A stretch of DNA of 6,475 nucleotides from Candidatus Zixiibacteriota bacterium (GTDB lineage Bacteria > Zixibacteria > MSB-5A5 > GN15 > FEB-12), in contig DAOWMZ010000110.1 of assembly GCA_030642845.1 (NCBI GenBank), forward strand, positions 1-6,475, given 5' to 3'. The position numbers were made by a program, and so were the translations under genes. Position 1 is the first letter of the stretch. Every line of letters begins with the position of its first letter. Shown piece by piece: positions 5,106 to 6,475 of the stretch. The notes beneath the pieces were generated by a model. That model searched no databases, was not told the DNA's origin, and was given only the letters and a program-made list of their open reading frames with translations.

Positions 5106-6475
5106 AATATTTCGGTTGTGATTGTTGGGTCAGTGGTGTGAGAGCTTCTATAACTTTGGTTATATTTCATTGAGAACCTGATTTTCTGAAAAAATCGTTT
5201 ATTTATTTCAAATGAATAGTCTCTTTGATAGATTTTTGAATTTCTATATGATTCATAATTAACAAACTCTAAAATTAAACCATAACCTATCCCTGCAGAT
5301 AGTTTATATTCAATAATAGAATAGTTGATGTTTCTGAATCCACTTAGTGAAAGTAATCTTATACTTTCATCTGAGTATTTATATTGTGGCGGAAATTTTA
5401 TATTTGCTTCAAAATATATTTGCCCAAGACTTAATTGATTACCTAATAATATATCATATTTAGTATCTTGTATCCAATTATCGTATTTATCATAGTTATA
5501 TTCATATGACCTGAATTTAATACTTATTCCATGATTGATATTATTACGATATGACATCGAATATTCAGGAAGTCCAGGAATTCTTAAAAACACAACTTTT
5601 TTCTTAGTATATTCAATATTTGCTGAAATTTCTAAATGGTCTTCCATTCCATATGCAAGTTTATATTTTAAAGAAATTGTTCTACTATGTGGATATGGAT
5701 CTTTATTGTGTTCTTCTAAATAATTAAATTCCAAACCAGAGTATAATTGATTTCCACTTAACATCGTTCGGTAAAACCCATTATAATTGTCCAATAATAT
5801 GTTTTCATTGAAATCACCAAGAGTTAATAGGTTAAGCCCAATTACAATATTAGAATTTCCAATACCATTAGTCGTTGTATAATCAATACTACAGTATCTT
5901 AAACTATCATCACCACTATAATAAGAATACAACGTACTATCACCTGTTATATATGAATACTTTTGCGAGAACTGAATATCAATCTGTAGAGGTTTAAATT
6001 TATTTATCAGAGAACGAAGATTATATATTGCCGTTAGATTTCTCTTATTTTTCTTTAAACTCGATTGAGAATAATATGTACTATCAACTTTCCTTGAAAA
6101 TTTATCATTTGTATGCTCTATATTATATAACAACTCAAGATTTAGATTTAAGTTAATATCGTTAGTCATTCCATATCGCACAGTATTTTGTAAATTAAAT
6201 TGGTAGGTTTTAAATTTACCTACACTTAACATAAAATATTCTTTTGATGAATTATAATTATGGGATTTATCAATATAATCAAGGGATGTACTCTTCTGTT
6301 CTATTTTTAAATTGTTATCAATTCGTACAGTTCCTCCATCAATAAAATCATTATAAAAATAAGATAAAGCTGCATTATATTTTGAAAGACGGTTTTTGTC
6401 CTTATTTGTCCAATGCGAGTGAATATCAACACAAAACAAATTGCTATATATATCTATTAGTGAATTATTTATAGG
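5093..6475 (-). CDS. Putative outer-membrane beta-barrel protein, paralog 2 (partial, runs off right edge)
   Basis: The visible 460 residues are the C-terminal part; the frame stays open to the right edge. A TTG at 6439-6437 could be taken as a start, but sequence before it (through 6475) is still coding and the segment containing SHW aligns with residues 146-148 of paralog 1, so the true N-terminus and signal peptide are outside. Shared blocks with paralog 1 include ENILLDNYNGFYRTML (paralog 1: DNILLDNYKNFYGTML), IKFRSYEY (FKFRSYDY), TKYDILLG (NKYDIVLG), LSAGIGYG (LSAGLGRG), KRFFQK (KRIFQK) and a terminal ALF. Segments between these, especially towards the N-terminal half, differ widely in length and sequence, as expected for barrel loops. 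It is AT-rich like paralog 1 and lies upstream of it on the same strand with a 192-base gap, so they may share a transcript. Function unknown. Confidence 0.8.
   Translation of the reverse strand, partial: PINNSLIDIYSNLFCVDIHSHWTNKDKNRLSKYNAALSYFYNDFIDGGTVRIDNNLKIEQKSTSLDYIDKSHNYNSSKEYFMLSVGKFKTYQFNLQNTVRYGMTNDINLNLNLELLYNIEHTNDKFSRKVDSTYYSQSSLKKNKRNLTAIYNLRSLINKFKPLQIDIQFSQKYSYITGDSTLYSYYSGDDSLRYCSIDYTTTNGIGNSNIVIGLNLLTLGDFNENILLDNYNGFYRTMLSGNQLYSGLEFNYLEEHNKDPYPHSRTISLKYKLAYGMEDHLEISANIEYTKKKVVFLRIPGLPEYSMSYRNNINHGISIKFRSYEYNYDKYDNWIQDTKYDILLGNQLSLGQIYFEANIKFPPQYKYSDESIRLLSLSGFRNINYSIIEYKLSAGIGYGLILEFVNYESYRNSKIYQRDYSFEINKRFFQKIRFSMKYNQSYRSSHTTDPTITTEILALF

Noticed and set aside
5535..5723. 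Plus-strand 62-codon open frame
   Set aside because: Antisense to barrel paralog 2; no similarity or ribosome binding site.
6437..6439. TTG as the start codon of barrel paralog 2
   Set aside because: The frame is open through 6475 and the region around it aligns with the middle of paralog 1 (SHW block), so the start is outside the window.
3161..6475. Barrel paralogs as part of a phage, transposon or defence system
   Set aside because: There is no transposase, integrase, terminal inverted repeat or nuclease-like domain. The duplication is explained by the lemA/mnmA scar without a mobile element.

Overview
The window looks like a chromosomal segment of a Gram-negative bacterium. An AsmA-family protein, two signal-peptide/beta-barrel-type proteins with a C-terminal phenylalanine, and bacterial housekeeping families (MnmA, LemA, UPF0173) all point that way. 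Base composition is AT-rich overall and clearly more so in the barrel genes. I cannot assign a lineage from sequence alone. The mixture would fit an environmental, poorly cultured phylum such as one in the FCB group, but that is a guess.

Layout. 1-694 (minus) is the start of an asmA-like gene that leaves the window on the left. 841-1518 (minus) is a UPF0173-type metallo-beta-lactamase-fold hydrolase with a strong Shine-Dalgarno that fixes its start. A possible terminator hairpin lies between the two. 1519-1758 is a divergent intergenic region with a TTGACA promoter box running into a perfect 7-bp palindrome, plus a GC-rich double hairpin that looks like a dispersed repeat. 1759-2586 and 2595-3164 (plus) are a two-gene operon encoding a membrane-anchored GIDE-domain protein without a RING finger and a LemA-family protein. 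These two families are commonly neighbours and probably act together at the membrane.

The right half, 3161-6475, is the unusual part. Two related but strongly diverged putative outer-membrane beta-barrel proteins lie in tandem on the minus strand; the second runs off the right edge. Between them, at 4916-5105, is a scar: the last ~45 codons of the tRNA thiolase gene mnmA (minus strand) joined directly to a second copy of the last 14 codons of lemA (plus strand). The simplest reading is an ancestral order lemA> <barrel <mnmA, with a unit of lemA tail, barrel gene and mnmA tail of about 1.9 kb repeated in tandem. The breakpoints would lie inside lemA and mnmA, and an intact mnmA would sit just beyond the right edge. 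The two barrel genes have diverged far more than the flanking fragments, and three of the four differences in the lemA tail are synonymous. This hints that one copy came from a related strain, i.e. that the lemA-mnmA interval is a variable locus for a surface protein. No known function can be assigned to the barrels.

I see no tRNA, rRNA, CRISPR array, insertion sequence or transposase.
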